64,000 bases of DNA from Chitinophagaceae bacterium (GTDB lineage Bacteria > Bacteroidota > Bacteroidia > Chitinophagales > Chitinophagaceae): the NCBI GenBank assembly GCA_016720585.1, contig JADKKH010000002.1:372001-436000 (forward strand). Reading direction: 5' to 3'. The position numbers and the translations under genes were made by a program. The notes beneath the pieces were generated by a model, which made no database searches, was not told where the DNA came from, and saw nothing but the letters and a program-made list of their open reading frames with translations. Of the stretch, positions 18,040 through 26,628 are shown in pieces (position 1 is the first letter of the stretch; each line of letters opens with the position of its first letter).

Positions 18040-19821
18040 ATGACTGAACCAAAAAGATTATTTGACTGCCTGCAATACCACCTGGAAAGGAAACCTCTCG
18101 AAGTAATGTTGGCTGGTAAAGAAGCCGGGCAATGGAAAAAATACAGCACGGCGGATGTAAAAAATATAGTGGACAACCTAAGCGCCGGTTTATTAAACCT
18201 GGGCATCGGCTGTGGTGATATGACCCCGGAAGGAAGAGATAAGGTTGCTGTTCTTTGTAAAAATCGCCCCGAATGGATCATGTTAGACCTGGCCGTCCAA
18301 CAAGTGGGTGCCGTACTCGTGCCGGTTTACCCGACTATTAATGTGAATGAACTGGAATTTGTGCTGAAAGACGCCGGCGTAAAGATGGTATTTGTAAATG
18401 ATGAAGATCTTTTTTTAAAAGTACTTAGCCTGAAAGAAAAAGTACCCAGCCTTAAAGATATTTTCACCTTTGAACATGTTGCCAATGCAAAGCACTGGAA
18501 AGAAGTAACTGCATTAAGTACACCAGAACTGCTTAAGCAGATAAAACCCATCAGCGATAAAATAGATTACGAAGACCTGGCTACTATTATTTACACGTCG
18601 GGGACTACCGGTACTCCCAAAGGAGTCATGTTATCACACCGGAATATCCTTTCCAACGTTATGGCTTCCATGCCCTGTTTCCCCCCGGGTGATGAACTCC
18701 GCTCACTCAGTTTCCTTCCTCTCAACCACATTTTTGAACGCATGGTTAGTTACCTCTACCTGTTCAGGGGGACCTCCATTTATTATGCGGAAAGCCTGGA
18801 TACAATTGCGGATAACCTGAAAGAAGTAAAGCCGCATATGTTTACTACCGTACCAAGGTTACTGGAAAAAGTGTATGACCGCATTATGCAAAAGGGTAAT
18901 GAGCTGACCGGAACAAAGAGGAAATTATTTTTCTGGGCACATAGCCTTGCCGAAAAATTTGAGATCAATAAAAAACAGGGGATGCTGTATAATTTCAAAT
19001 TAACAATTGCCAACAATATCATATTCAGCAAATGGCGGGAGGGCCTGGGTAATCATATAAAATGTATTGTTACGGGAGGTGCTGCCTGCCAGGTAAGGTT
19101 GATCCGCATTTTCACCGCTGCCCGAATTCCGGTAATGGAAGGATACGGTCTGACAGAAACTTCACCGGTGATTGCGGTAAACCAGTACCCCGAAAAAGGA
19201 AGAATGTTTGGAACAGTTGGTCCGCTGATAAATGGCGTGCAGGTAAAGATCGCCGAAGATGGGGAGATACTATGCAAAGGACCAAACGTCATGATGGGTT
19301 ATTATAAACGTCACGACCTGACCGCGCAGGACATTGTAGATGGCTGGTTCCATACCGGCGATATTGGTATGCTTTCTGAAAATAATTTTTTAAAAATCAC
19401 CGACCGCAAGAAAGAACTCTTTAAAACCAGTGGTGGCAAATATGTCGCCCCGCTGGCCATAGAAAATAAATTAAAAGAATCGCCCTTTATAGAACAGGTT
19501 ATGCTGATCGGGGCCGATAGAAAATTTGTCAGTGCATTGATTGTTCCTTCAATTCCAAATCTTCGGGACTGGGCCCGGAAAAATAATATTTCAGATACCG
19601 GCAATGATGATTTACTGCACAACCCGAAAGTAATTGAGCTGTTTAAAGAGTTGGTGGAAAGCTTTAATAAATTTTTCAACCATGTGGAACAGGTGAAAAA
19701 ATTTGAATTACTGTCTAACGAATGGAGTGTCGATACCGGGGAGCTGACTCCTAAAATGTCACTCAAAAGAAAAGTGGTGATTGAAAAATACCGGGACGCG
19801 ATCGAAAGAATTTATTCCTGA
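18040..19821 (+). CDS. Long-chain fatty-acid--CoA ligase (AMP-binding)
   Basis: A 593-residue adenylate-forming enzyme that activates long-chain fatty acids to acyl-CoA, using ATP. Motifs include the P-loop-like TIIYTSGTTGTPKGVMLSH, the adenine-binding GYGLTETSP and the hinge region WFHTGDIGML...ITDRKKELFKTSGGKYV. Length and C-terminal pattern resemble the FadD15-type bacterial and eukaryotic LACS branch. It is monocistronic and converges on the Spy-like gene with seven nucleotides between them. Confidence 0.93.
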   Translation: MTEPKRLFDCLQYHLERKPLEVMLAGKEAGQWKKYSTADVKNIVDNLSAGLLNLGIGCGDMTPEGRDKVAVLCKNRPEWIMLDLAVQQVGAVLVPVYPTINVNELEFVLKDAGVKMVFVNDEDLFLKVLSLKEKVPSLKDIFTFEHVANAKHWKEVTALSTPELLKQIKPISDKIDYEDLATIIYTSGTTGTPKGVMLSHRNILSNVMASMPCFPPGDELRSLSFLPLNHIFERMVSYLYLFRGTSIYYAESLDTIADNLKEVKPHMFTTVPRLLEKVYDRIMQKGNELTGTKRKLFFWAHSLAEKFEINKKQGMLYNFKLTIANNIIFSKWREGLGNHIKCIVTGGAACQVRLIRIFTAARIPVMEGYGLTETSPVIAVNQYPEKGRMFGTVGPLINGVQVKIAEDGEILCKGPNVMMGYYKRHDLTAQDIVDGWFHTGDIGMLSENNFLKITDRKKELFKTSGGKYVAPLAIENKLKESPFIEQVMLIGADRKFVSALIVPSIPNLRDWARKNNISDTGNDDLLHNPKVIELFKELVESFNKFFNHVEQVKKFELLSNEWSVDTGELTPKMSLKRKVVIEKYRDAIERIYS

Positions 19822-19828
19822 ATCAGTA

Positions 19829-20311
19829 TTATTTGTTTTCTTTCTTATTGGCGGAATCCCTTCTGCCCCGTTGCATCATTTTTTGAATAAACGAGTCAAA
19901 CTTAGGTTGTTGTTCTGTCGTGAACAATTTTCTTACTTTTTTAAAATGGGCAAACGTAGCCTGATCTACGGCAGCCTGTCTTTCAGAAATTCGCTGGCTG
20001 TTTGCAGATACGATACTGTCGCTTATGGTGGAATCTTTTAATAAAACAAAGAAAGCTGTTTTGGCCGCCCGGACGGAATCAAACAAAGGCTTTATTTTTT
20101 TCAAATGTTCTTCTTTGTATTGCTTGTATTCGGTTTGCTGCTGCTCAGTCATACTGAGTTCTTTCACCATCATCTCAAAGGGGTCTCCCTTGCCATGATT
20201 TCTACCACCCGATTTATTTTTTCCGGAAACCATAAATACCACCAGGGCAATATTCGTCAGCAACAACAGCCCCACGGCTATGACAAGAATCCGGTTCGTA
20301 GTGTTCTTCAT
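19829..20311 (-). CDS. Spy/CpxP-like periplasmic protein (heavy-metal-sensor type)
   Basis: A 160-residue protein with one N-terminal membrane anchor (ILVIAVGLLLLTNIALVVFMV) and an all-helical periplasmic region containing the LxxTxxQ-like motif LSMTEQQQTEYKQYKEEH, typical of Spy/CpxP/CnrX-type proteins. Last gene of a three-gene set with a sigma factor and a single-pass membrane protein, an arrangement resembling metal- or envelope-stress sensing modules. The ligand is unknown. Confidence 0.75.
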   Translation of the reverse strand: MKNTTNRILVIAVGLLLLTNIALVVFMVSGKNKSGGRNHGKGDPFEMMVKELSMTEQQQTEYKQYKEEHLKKIKPLFDSVRAAKTAFFVLLKDSTISDSIVSANSQRISERQAAVDQATFAHFKKVRKLFTTEQQPKFDSFIQKMMQRGRRDSANKKENK

Positions 20312-20312
20312 C

Positions 20313-20663
20313 TTATTTATCCTGGTTTAATTCGTAAACAGAATTATTATCGTTCAAGCTATATTCGGCTGCAATGGACTGAAGCGTTTCTGAATCATTC
20401 ATAGCTTCTTCTTTTCCGGTCCCTTCTCTGAATAATATGAATGTATTAATAAGTAATATGACAGCAAGTGCCAGGAATGCAAAAGCCGGACGGAGAAGCC
20501 AGGACTTAGGAGAAGCCGGTTCCTGTCTTTTTTCCCCGTCTTCAAGCCGGGCAAGCATTTTGGCTTTTAGCCGGGTATAAAAAAAATCGGGCACTGAGGC
20601 TCTGGGGCATCCATCGAGGCTGCTGAGGATTTCTTCTACCTTGTTATTTCTGTCAATATTCAT
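20313..20663 (-). CDS. Single-pass membrane protein, probable anti-sigma factor
   Basis: 116 residues: a cytoplasmic N-terminal region (about 1-50), one membrane helix (SWLLRPAFAFLALAVILLIN) and a short periplasmic tail. It has no zinc-binding anti-sigma motif. Its place between an ECF sigma gene and a Spy-like sensor, one nucleotide from the latter, makes an anti-sigma role likely. This rests on context and topology, not on a recognised domain. Confidence 0.65.
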   Translation of the reverse strand: MNIDRNNKVEEILSSLDGCPRASVPDFFYTRLKAKMLARLEDGEKRQEPASPKSWLLRPAFAFLALAVILLINTFILFREGTGKEEAMNDSETLQSIAAEYSLNDNNSVYELNQDK

Positions 20664-20713
20664 ATTATACCAGTTTTGACGGGAAGAAGGCTTAAAACTT
20701 TCGTCCCGGTAAT

Positions 20714-21280
20714 TTACTCATCCCGTTTATTTTCCAATATTTTCCTAAGGTTTTGTTTCGCCCTGTGCATCAACGATTCCACTGCAGGCACGGAGGTCCG
20801 CATAACTTGGCTAATCTCCTGGTAACTAAGGTCTTCCAGCTTATGCAAAGTAAAAGCTGTCTTCTGGTTTTCAGGCAGTTGGGCAATAGCCTTAAACAAC
20901 TTAGCCGCATTTTCCTTTCTGTCAAGTGTTACCCCGGGGTGATTAAAATCAGCCAGTTCATACAGGGGTTCATTATCCTCGCCGGTGAGCCGTTGCATAA
21001 ATCCAAACCTCTTTTTGCTTTTACGGCTGCGCAAAAGGTCCAATGCCCGGGTGGTGGTAATCCGGTAAAGCCAGGTGGATAATTTTGATTCGCCTTTAAA
21101 ATGATGAATGGAACGATAGACCTGGATAAATACCTCCTGTGCCACATCTTCCGCATCTTCGGCATTTTGGACTATGCCAATGGCCGTGTTGAAAACCCTG
21201 TCCTGGTAGGTATCCACCAAATATTTAAATGCCGTTTCATCTCCGTTTCGAAGACCCAGTATCAGTTCTTGTTCATTCAA
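20714..21280 (-). CDS. ECF RNA polymerase sigma factor
   Basis: A 188-residue sigma-70 family protein. Region 2 is seen in EDAEDVAQEVFIQVYRSIHHF and TWLYRITTTRALDLLRSRK. Region 4 helix-turn-helix is in LEDLSYQEISQVMRTSVPAVESLMHRAKQNL. First gene of the set with the membrane protein and the Spy-like protein, so it probably directs its own operon. The region upstream, 21281-21425, would hold the autoregulated promoter; I could not define its box. Confidence 0.92.
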   Translation of the reverse strand: MNEQELILGLRNGDETAFKYLVDTYQDRVFNTAIGIVQNAEDAEDVAQEVFIQVYRSIHHFKGESKLSTWLYRITTTRALDLLRSRKSKKRFGFMQRLTGEDNEPLYELADFNHPGVTLDRKENAAKLFKAIAQLPENQKTAFTLHKLEDLSYQEISQVMRTSVPAVESLMHRAKQNLRKILENKRDE

Positions 21281-21425
21281 CAGTGGAAGGTTTGTTTTTT
21301 GACGCTGTAACTTACGAAAACATGCTGTATATAAATGCGTAAAGACAGTGAAGTGCTGCCTTTTGAGTGTAGTTCCGGCAGGGTTGCCTTTTCATTGAAA
21401 TTTACTGCTGATACTCTGAGTTATA

Positions 21426-21641
21426 TCAGGGGTTGTTTATTTTTCGGAAGGAATACTTTACCAGCTTCGCTATAAGCCAGCTAAGCGATCCGAAAATGGT
21501 TGCTGCAAACCCAATATATAAAAACAGGGTGGGGTAATTTCCGTCAAGAAATTTTAGAATACCACAGAAAACTAAAAAGGAGCAGCCAGTCACTAAAAGC
21601 AGTCCGGACCAGGAGAATTCATTCATTTCATTATCTTCCAT
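21426..21641 (-). CDS. Small two-helix membrane protein
   Basis: A 71-residue ORF with two hydrophobic helices (SGLLLVTGCSFLVFCGILKF and PTLFLYIGFAATIFGSLSWLI) and a basic tail. It begins at an ATG encoding MEDNEMNEFSW, with a second in-frame ATG five codons later. No family was recognised. The topology and lack of overlapping longer ORFs suggest a real gene. Confidence 0.55.
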   Translation of the reverse strand: MEDNEMNEFSWSGLLLVTGCSFLVFCGILKFLDGNYPTLFLYIGFAATIFGSLSWLIAKLVKYSFRKINNP

Positions 21642-21900
21642 TGGTTAGATTTATATCAAATAAATCTAACTGCAAAATCTACGTGGTATTTTAACGGTAT
21701 GTCTCTTTATTTTATATTTAAGTTGAAATACTTACTGCCTCTAAGTATTAAAGTGTAAGCCCCCCGGTTTACGGGACAAACAGGCACAAAGAATTCGCCT
21801 GGTCAATGTTTATTAAATGTTCAAGGAAATTTTCTAAACTTAACAACAATCATTAATCTCTTTAATGCTCATTTTTATATCAAATGAATATAAAAGGAAA

Positions 21901-21929
21901 GAGGAAGGATTGTTATGCAATCCTTCCTC
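21901..21929 (-). terminator. Terminator of the tRNA-Arg gene
   Basis: A perfect 12-bp stem (GAGGAAGGATTG and CAATCCTTCCTC) lies just downstream of the tRNA on the minus strand and is followed there by TTTCCTTTTAT. Confidence 0.8.
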
Positions 21930-21940
21930 CTATTCCGATT

Positions 21941-22015
21941 TGGTAGCCCGGACAAGAATCGAACTTGTATCTAGAGTTTAGGAAACGCCTATTCTATCCG
22001 TTGAACTACCGGGCC
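21941..22015 (-). tRNA. tRNA-Arg (anticodon CCU)
   Basis: 75 nt including an encoded CCA. The cloverleaf has acceptor GGCCCGG with CCGGGCT, D stem GTTC/GAAT, anticodon loop TTCCTAA and T arm ACAAG-TTCGATT-CTTGT, reading AGG codons. The anticodon stem GGCGT/ACTCT carries a C-T mismatch at the middle pair; a G there would restore pairing. Confidence 0.9.
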
Positions 22016-22136
22016 TAATTGTTTACGGGGTCATGTATTCATAAAACCGCCGTATCAGGCGGCAAAAATAATCAATCCGGGCCTTAAAAACGCTAATCTC
22101 CCAAACCCTATCTTTGCAATCCTTTACACTTAAACG

Positions 22137-22787
22137 ATGAAATTCTATACACTCTTAATAAGATACCGGCTCTGGATCGGCACAGGGTTAATGGCTCTGG
22201 GTATTTATGTAAATTATTCAGCGGGGTTCTGGCCGGCTTTTCCTTTATACCTGGTTGGTGTGATACTGGTCCTGGGACATTTCTTCTTTGGCCCGCTCCG
22301 CCTTATACAGGAATATATGGAAAGCGGCGATATGGACGGTGCCGAAAAAGTTCTGGGCTCTATTAAATTTCCAAACCTTTTATACAAACCCATCCGGTCT
22401 GTTTATTATACGCTGAAAGGAAATATCGCCATGATGAAACAGGATTTCGAAGGCGCTGAAAAGAACATGAAGAAGGGATTGGACCTGGGCATGCCCATGA
22501 AAGAAGCCGAAGGGGCCAGTATGCTCCAGATGGGAATGCTCCATATGCAGAAAAATGATTTGAAACAAGCTGAAAGTTATATCCGTGGTGCCATCCGCAA
22601 AGGACTGCCGGATAAAGAAAATGAATCTGCCGCCTATTTACAGATGTGCAGTATCATGATGAATAAACGGGAATTCCGGGCCGCCAAAGATTTTTTCAGG
22701 AAAGCGAAAGCTTTAAAACCCACTACGCCCCAGATCGTCGATCAGATAAAACAGATTGAAAAATATATTTCGAGAATGCCGGGCTAA
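22137..22787 (+). CDS. Membrane-anchored TPR protein
   Basis: 216 residues. Two N-terminal membrane helices (about 10-30 and 32-55) are followed by three or so tetratricopeptide repeats (KGNIAMMKQDFEGAEKNMKKGLDLG; QMGMLHMQKNDLKQAESYI; QMCSIMMNKREFRAAKDFF). It is probably an inner-membrane protein with a soluble protein-interaction domain. A TATCTTTG box lies at 22109-22116, 20 nt before the ATG, consistent with its own promoter. Specific role unknown. Confidence 0.8.
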   Translation: MKFYTLLIRYRLWIGTGLMALGIYVNYSAGFWPAFPLYLVGVILVLGHFFFGPLRLIQEYMESGDMDGAEKVLGSIKFPNLLYKPIRSVYYTLKGNIAMMKQDFEGAEKNMKKGLDLGMPMKEAEGASMLQMGMLHMQKNDLKQAESYIRGAIRKGLPDKENESAAYLQMCSIMMNKREFRAAKDFFRKAKALKPTTPQIVDQIKQIEKYISRMPG

Positions 22788-22863
22788 CGCAGGTACATGA
22801 GGCACAAAAAGAAAAATGTTTTTTAATTATTCTTTAGCCTGCCCCATTTGAAGTAATATTCTT

Positions 22864-23361
22864 TTAATGCACTTCTACATAGGGTTTTTCATTTCCCGGC
22901 CATTTACCAAACAGCTCCTCAACTTTTGTAAAGCGGTAATTAAAAATACCCTGGAGTTGCTTTTTTACAAACAATACATTAGCCAGTTTTCCAAAAATTC
23001 CTAAAGGGTTTTTATAATGAACGATATCGGTCATTTCCACACCACCCTCTATTGATTTGAAATGATGCTGATGATGCCACAGCCTGTACGGTCCGAAACG
23101 CTGTTCATCAATAAAATATTCGGCGTTTTTTACCTGGGTGATCTCCGTCATCCAGTAAATAGGGATATTAAGAAATGGCTTTACTTTATATTCAATGATC
23201 TGACCCGCATACATCGTATCGCCCTGGTGCCTGGAAATAACTTTAAATTCCATATTATCCGGTGTAATAGCCTGCAGGTTGGCCGGATTGGAGAAAAATG
23301 CCCAGGCCTTCTCTAATGAAACAGGGATTTTCTGAACCGTTTTGATGGAATGTGCCGCCAT
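22864..23361 (-). CDS. SRPBCC (START/Bet v1-like) family protein
   Basis: A 165-residue soluble protein of the SRPBCC hydrophobic-ligand-binding superfamily. It opens with the typical IPVSLEKAWAFFSNPANLQAITP pattern and carries WMTEITQVKNAEYFIDEQ and FKSIEGGVEMTDIVHY segments of the helix-grip fold, close to the CyaY-like/cell-division-inhibitor SRPBCC group. Ligand unknown. It stands alone, divergent from the helicase gene, with 60 nt between starts. Confidence 0.85.
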   Translation of the reverse strand: MAAHSIKTVQKIPVSLEKAWAFFSNPANLQAITPDNMEFKVISRHQGDTMYAGQIIEYKVKPFLNIPIYWMTEITQVKNAEYFIDEQRFGPYRLWHHQHHFKSIEGGVEMTDIVHYKNPLGIFGKLANVLFVKKQLQGIFNYRFTKVEELFGKWPGNEKPYVEVH

Positions 23362-23421
23362 GGGGATTATTGCTTTAAATTCGTTTATATAACCGATTTT
23401 AATTGAAAAGGTTCGTCCGCA

Positions 23422-26400
23422 ATGTCATTTAATAAAGATAAACTAGAAAAAAAATTCGCTGAAGAGTACGAACGGCTGAATGAAAAACAGCGGCTGGCAG
23501 TTGATACCATTGAAGGGCCGGTAATGGTTATCGCCGGACCCGGGACCGGCAAAACACAGATACTTGCCAGCCGGATCGGTAAGATATTGCTGGAAACAGA
23601 TGCTTCTCCCGAAAATATTCTTTGCCTTACCTATACCGACGCCGGTGTGGTGGCTATGCGGAAAAGATTACTGCAATTCATTGGTCCGGATGCATACAAA
23701 GTAAATATCTACACCTTCCATGCTTTCTGCAACGACGTGATACAGGAAAACTTATCCTTGTTTGAAAAGACCGCCCTTGACCCGATTTCTGAATTAGAAA
23801 AAATTCAGCTGTTTAAAGAACTGATTGATTCATTCCCGAAAAACCATCCCCTGAAAAGATACCGGGGCGATGTTTATTTTGAAGTGAACAATCTGAAATC
23901 ACTTTTCAGTAACATGAAGAAAGAAGGATGGACACCGGAATTTATCAATGGCAAAATTGATGAATACATGGCCGGTCTGCCCTTTCGTGAGGAATTTATT
24001 TATAAAAGAAAATACAAAGAGTTTGCTGCCGGCGACTTGAAAAAAGATAAGATCGAAGATGCAAATGAACGTATGGAAAGACTGCGGGCTGCTGTTGGTG
24101 AGTTTGACCGCTTTCAGCAACTGATGCGGAAAAAGAACCGTTACGATTTTGATGATATGATCAACTGGGTGATTAAAGCATTTGAAGAAAATAAAAACCT
24201 GCTGGCCAATTACCAGGAAAAATATCAATATATTCTGGTGGACGAATACCAGGATACCAGCGGCACTCAGAATAAACTGGTTGAATTACTGATCAGCTAC
24301 TGGGACAAACCCAATGTATTTGTAGTGGGTGATGATGACCAGAGTATCTACCGGTTCCAGGGGGCCAATGTGGAGAATATGCTCGATTTTGCTAGTAATT
24401 ATAAAGAGGATCTGCTGACCGTTGTGCTTACAAACAATTACCGTTCTACCCAACCGATATTGGATATTTCTAAAACAATAATTAATGAAAATAAAGAACG
24501 GCTGGTGGAAAAAATACCCGGGCTTAGCAAGGAACTTTTTTCCTCCAATACATTAATAAAACATTTAACCAATAAACCACTCATCCGGGAATATGACACC
24601 CAGCGGCAGGAAATGATCGGCATTGCCAAACAGATACAGGATTTAGTTGCTCAACAGGTTTCTCCTGGCAGAATCGGGATCATCTATAAAGAAAATAAAT
24701 ATGGTGAAGAACTGGCACAGTATTTTAAACTACTGAATATTCCGGTTTACAGTAAGCGGCATTTGAATATTTTAGAGTTGCCGCTGGCGCAAAAGATAGT
24801 TCTGGTGCTCAAATATCTTGCATCGGAACACGATAAAACCTATAGTGGAGATGAAATGCTTTTTGAAATATTACATGTTGACTGGTTTGCCATACCCCCT
24901 ATCGAGATTGCTAAAATAACGATGGAAGTTGCCGACCGGAGATACAATGATAAGAAAACCTCTATCCGGCAATTACTTTCCGAAAAGTCAAATTTACCTG
25001 CGAAAGATCTTTTTACGAGTCCCCTGCACGATGGATTAAAAAAATGTTCTGCATTAATTGAAAAATTAATAGCTGATGTTTCAAATGTTACGTTGCAAAC
25101 CCTTTTTGAAAATATTGTGCGGGAAGCCGGTGTGCTGAGTTATATCATGCAAAGCAACGAGAAGCATTGGCTGCTGGAGATACTGACCGGGCTGTTCGAT
25201 TTTGTAAAAGAAGAAACACACAGAGATCATATGCTAACGTTGTCTCATTTCGTGAGCCTGATCGAAATGATGGAAAAAGAAGATATTACTTTACCCCTGG
25301 TGCAGGTAAATGGCAGTGATAAAGGGGTAAACCTGATGACCGTTCATGGATCAAAAGGGCTGGAGTTTGAATACGTGTTGCTGGTGGGTTGCAACGCATC
25401 TTTTTGGGAAAAGAAACGAAAGCCGGGCGGCGGGTATAAACTTCCCGACACCATGTTCTCCTCCCAACCCCTGGTTAAGGAGGATGAAGAACTACGCAGA
25501 TTATTTTATGTTGCCCTGACCAGGGCCGAACAACACCTGTATATTTCCTTCAGCAAATTTAAAAATGATGGCAAAGAACTGGAGCCTTCCATGTTTATTG
25601 CAGAAATACAGGACCAGCATGACCTGCCCGTTGAAAAAATGATCATAGATACCGAAGTGCTTTCTGAATTTGCCGGTTTGAACTTTAGTAAAAGTGAAGC
25701 CCCTGAAATTGAAAAAATAGAAGAAGCATTCATCGGACGGATATTAGACAAGTTCGTGATGAACGTGACCGCTTTGAATAACTACCTGAAATGCCCCCTC
25801 GAATTCTATTTCAAAAATCTGATCCGCATTCCTTCACCAAAAAATGAAGCCACCGAATTTGGTTCGGCGGTACATCATGCGCTGGAAAAATTATTCCGTA
25901 AAATGCAGGATGGAAAAAAGGACCGGTTTGCACCCAAAGAAGAATTTATTGCTGATTTTGAATGGTACATGGATCGCCATAGGGAAAGTTTTACAAAAGA
26001 ACAGTTTGACAGGAGAAAGGAATACGGCCAGGAAGTGCTGAGTAATTATTATGATAAATACATAAATAGTTTTAATAAAATTGTAGCCATTGAACGCACC
26101 ATCCGCAACGTAGTAATTAAAGACGTTCCGCTGAAAGGAAAACTGGATAAGCTGGAATTTGATGGTAAATCGGTAAATGTAGTTGACTATAAAACCGGTG
26201 ACCCCGATAAAGCCATTCCCAAAACCAAGGGACCTTCGGAGAAAGAACCCAACGGTGGGGATTACTGGAGGCAGGCTGTTTTCTATAAGATCCTTGTTGA
26301 CCATTATGAACAAAAAGACTGGAAAGTGGTCAGTACCGAATTTGATTTCATTGAGCCCGACAAAAAGAAAAACTACCGGAAAGAAAAACTGGTTATCTCC

Positions 26401-26574
26401 CCGGCCGACATTACAACGGTCACGCAGCAAATAACCGCTACCTGGGAAAAGATTCAAAACCGGGATTTTTATACCGGCTGCGGTAAAGAAGATTGCCACT
26501 GGTGCAATTTTGTAAAAACCAACCACCTGGCCATAGCCCTGCATGAACTTGAATCTCCCGATGAGGGGGATTAA
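23422..26574 (+). CDS. UvrD/PcrA-type helicase fused to a RecB-family nuclease with Fe-S cysteines
   Basis: 1050 residues. The N-terminal two thirds is a superfamily 1A DNA helicase with Walker A GPGTGKT (39-45), DEYQDTSGTQ, GDDDQSIYRFQGA and FYVALTRAEQHLYISF motifs. The C-terminal third is a PD-(D/E)XK RecB-like nuclease with VVDYKTG (D922, K924). One cysteine precedes it (C791, in LKCPLEF) and a CxxxxCxxC cluster follows it (C1020, C1025, C1028), the layout of the 4Fe-4S nucleases AddB and Cas4. Helicase and nuclease fused in one chain resemble AddA. It probably acts in double-strand break processing. It stands alone, with no addB-like neighbour in view. Confidence 0.9.
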   Translation: MSFNKDKLEKKFAEEYERLNEKQRLAVDTIEGPVMVIAGPGTGKTQILASRIGKILLETDASPENILCLTYTDAGVVAMRKRLLQFIGPDAYKVNIYTFHAFCNDVIQENLSLFEKTALDPISELEKIQLFKELIDSFPKNHPLKRYRGDVYFEVNNLKSLFSNMKKEGWTPEFINGKIDEYMAGLPFREEFIYKRKYKEFAAGDLKKDKIEDANERMERLRAAVGEFDRFQQLMRKKNRYDFDDMINWVIKAFEENKNLLANYQEKYQYILVDEYQDTSGTQNKLVELLISYWDKPNVFVVGDDDQSIYRFQGANVENMLDFASNYKEDLLTVVLTNNYRSTQPILDISKTIINENKERLVEKIPGLSKELFSSNTLIKHLTNKPLIREYDTQRQEMIGIAKQIQDLVAQQVSPGRIGIIYKENKYGEELAQYFKLLNIPVYSKRHLNILELPLAQKIVLVLKYLASEHDKTYSGDEMLFEILHVDWFAIPPIEIAKITMEVADRRYNDKKTSIRQLLSEKSNLPAKDLFTSPLHDGLKKCSALIEKLIADVSNVTLQTLFENIVREAGVLSYIMQSNEKHWLLEILTGLFDFVKEETHRDHMLTLSHFVSLIEMMEKEDITLPLVQVNGSDKGVNLMTVHGSKGLEFEYVLLVGCNASFWEKKRKPGGGYKLPDTMFSSQPLVKEDEELRRLFYVALTRAEQHLYISFSKFKNDGKELEPSMFIAEIQDQHDLPVEKMIIDTEVLSEFAGLNFSKSEAPEIEKIEEAFIGRILDKFVMNVTALNNYLKCPLEFYFKNLIRIPSPKNEATEFGSAVHHALEKLFRKMQDGKKDRFAPKEEFIADFEWYMDRHRESFTKEQFDRRKEYGQEVLSNYYDKYINSFNKIVAIERTIRNVVIKDVPLKGKLDKLEFDGKSVNVVDYKTGDPDKAIPKTKGPSEKEPNGGDYWRQAVFYKILVDHYEQKDWKVVSTEFDFIEPDKKKNYRKEKLVISPADITTVTQQITATWEKIQNRDFYTGCGKEDCHWCNFVKTNHLAIALHELESPDEGD

Positions 26575-26612
26575 TTATGATTTTAAAAACAAATCCTTAT
26601 TAGCAAACCCGT

Positions 26613-26620
26613 TAAGTTTG
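26613..26620 (+). promoter_or_regulatory. Candidate -7 box (TAAGTTTG) for the Ig-like lipoprotein
   Basis: TAAGTTTG matches TAnnTTTG and ends eight nucleotides before the ATG at 26629, which would give a very short or absent leader. The -33 element is weak. Confidence 0.4.
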
Positions 26621-26628
26621 CACTCCGA

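Noticed and set aside
19311..19766. 151-codon frame opposite the acyl-CoA ligase
   Set aside because: Antisense to conserved ligase motifs; composition not protein-like.
25891..26544. 217-codon open frame opposite the helicase C-terminus
   Set aside because: It overlaps a clearly coding, motif-bearing region and its product shows no family features; antisense shadow.
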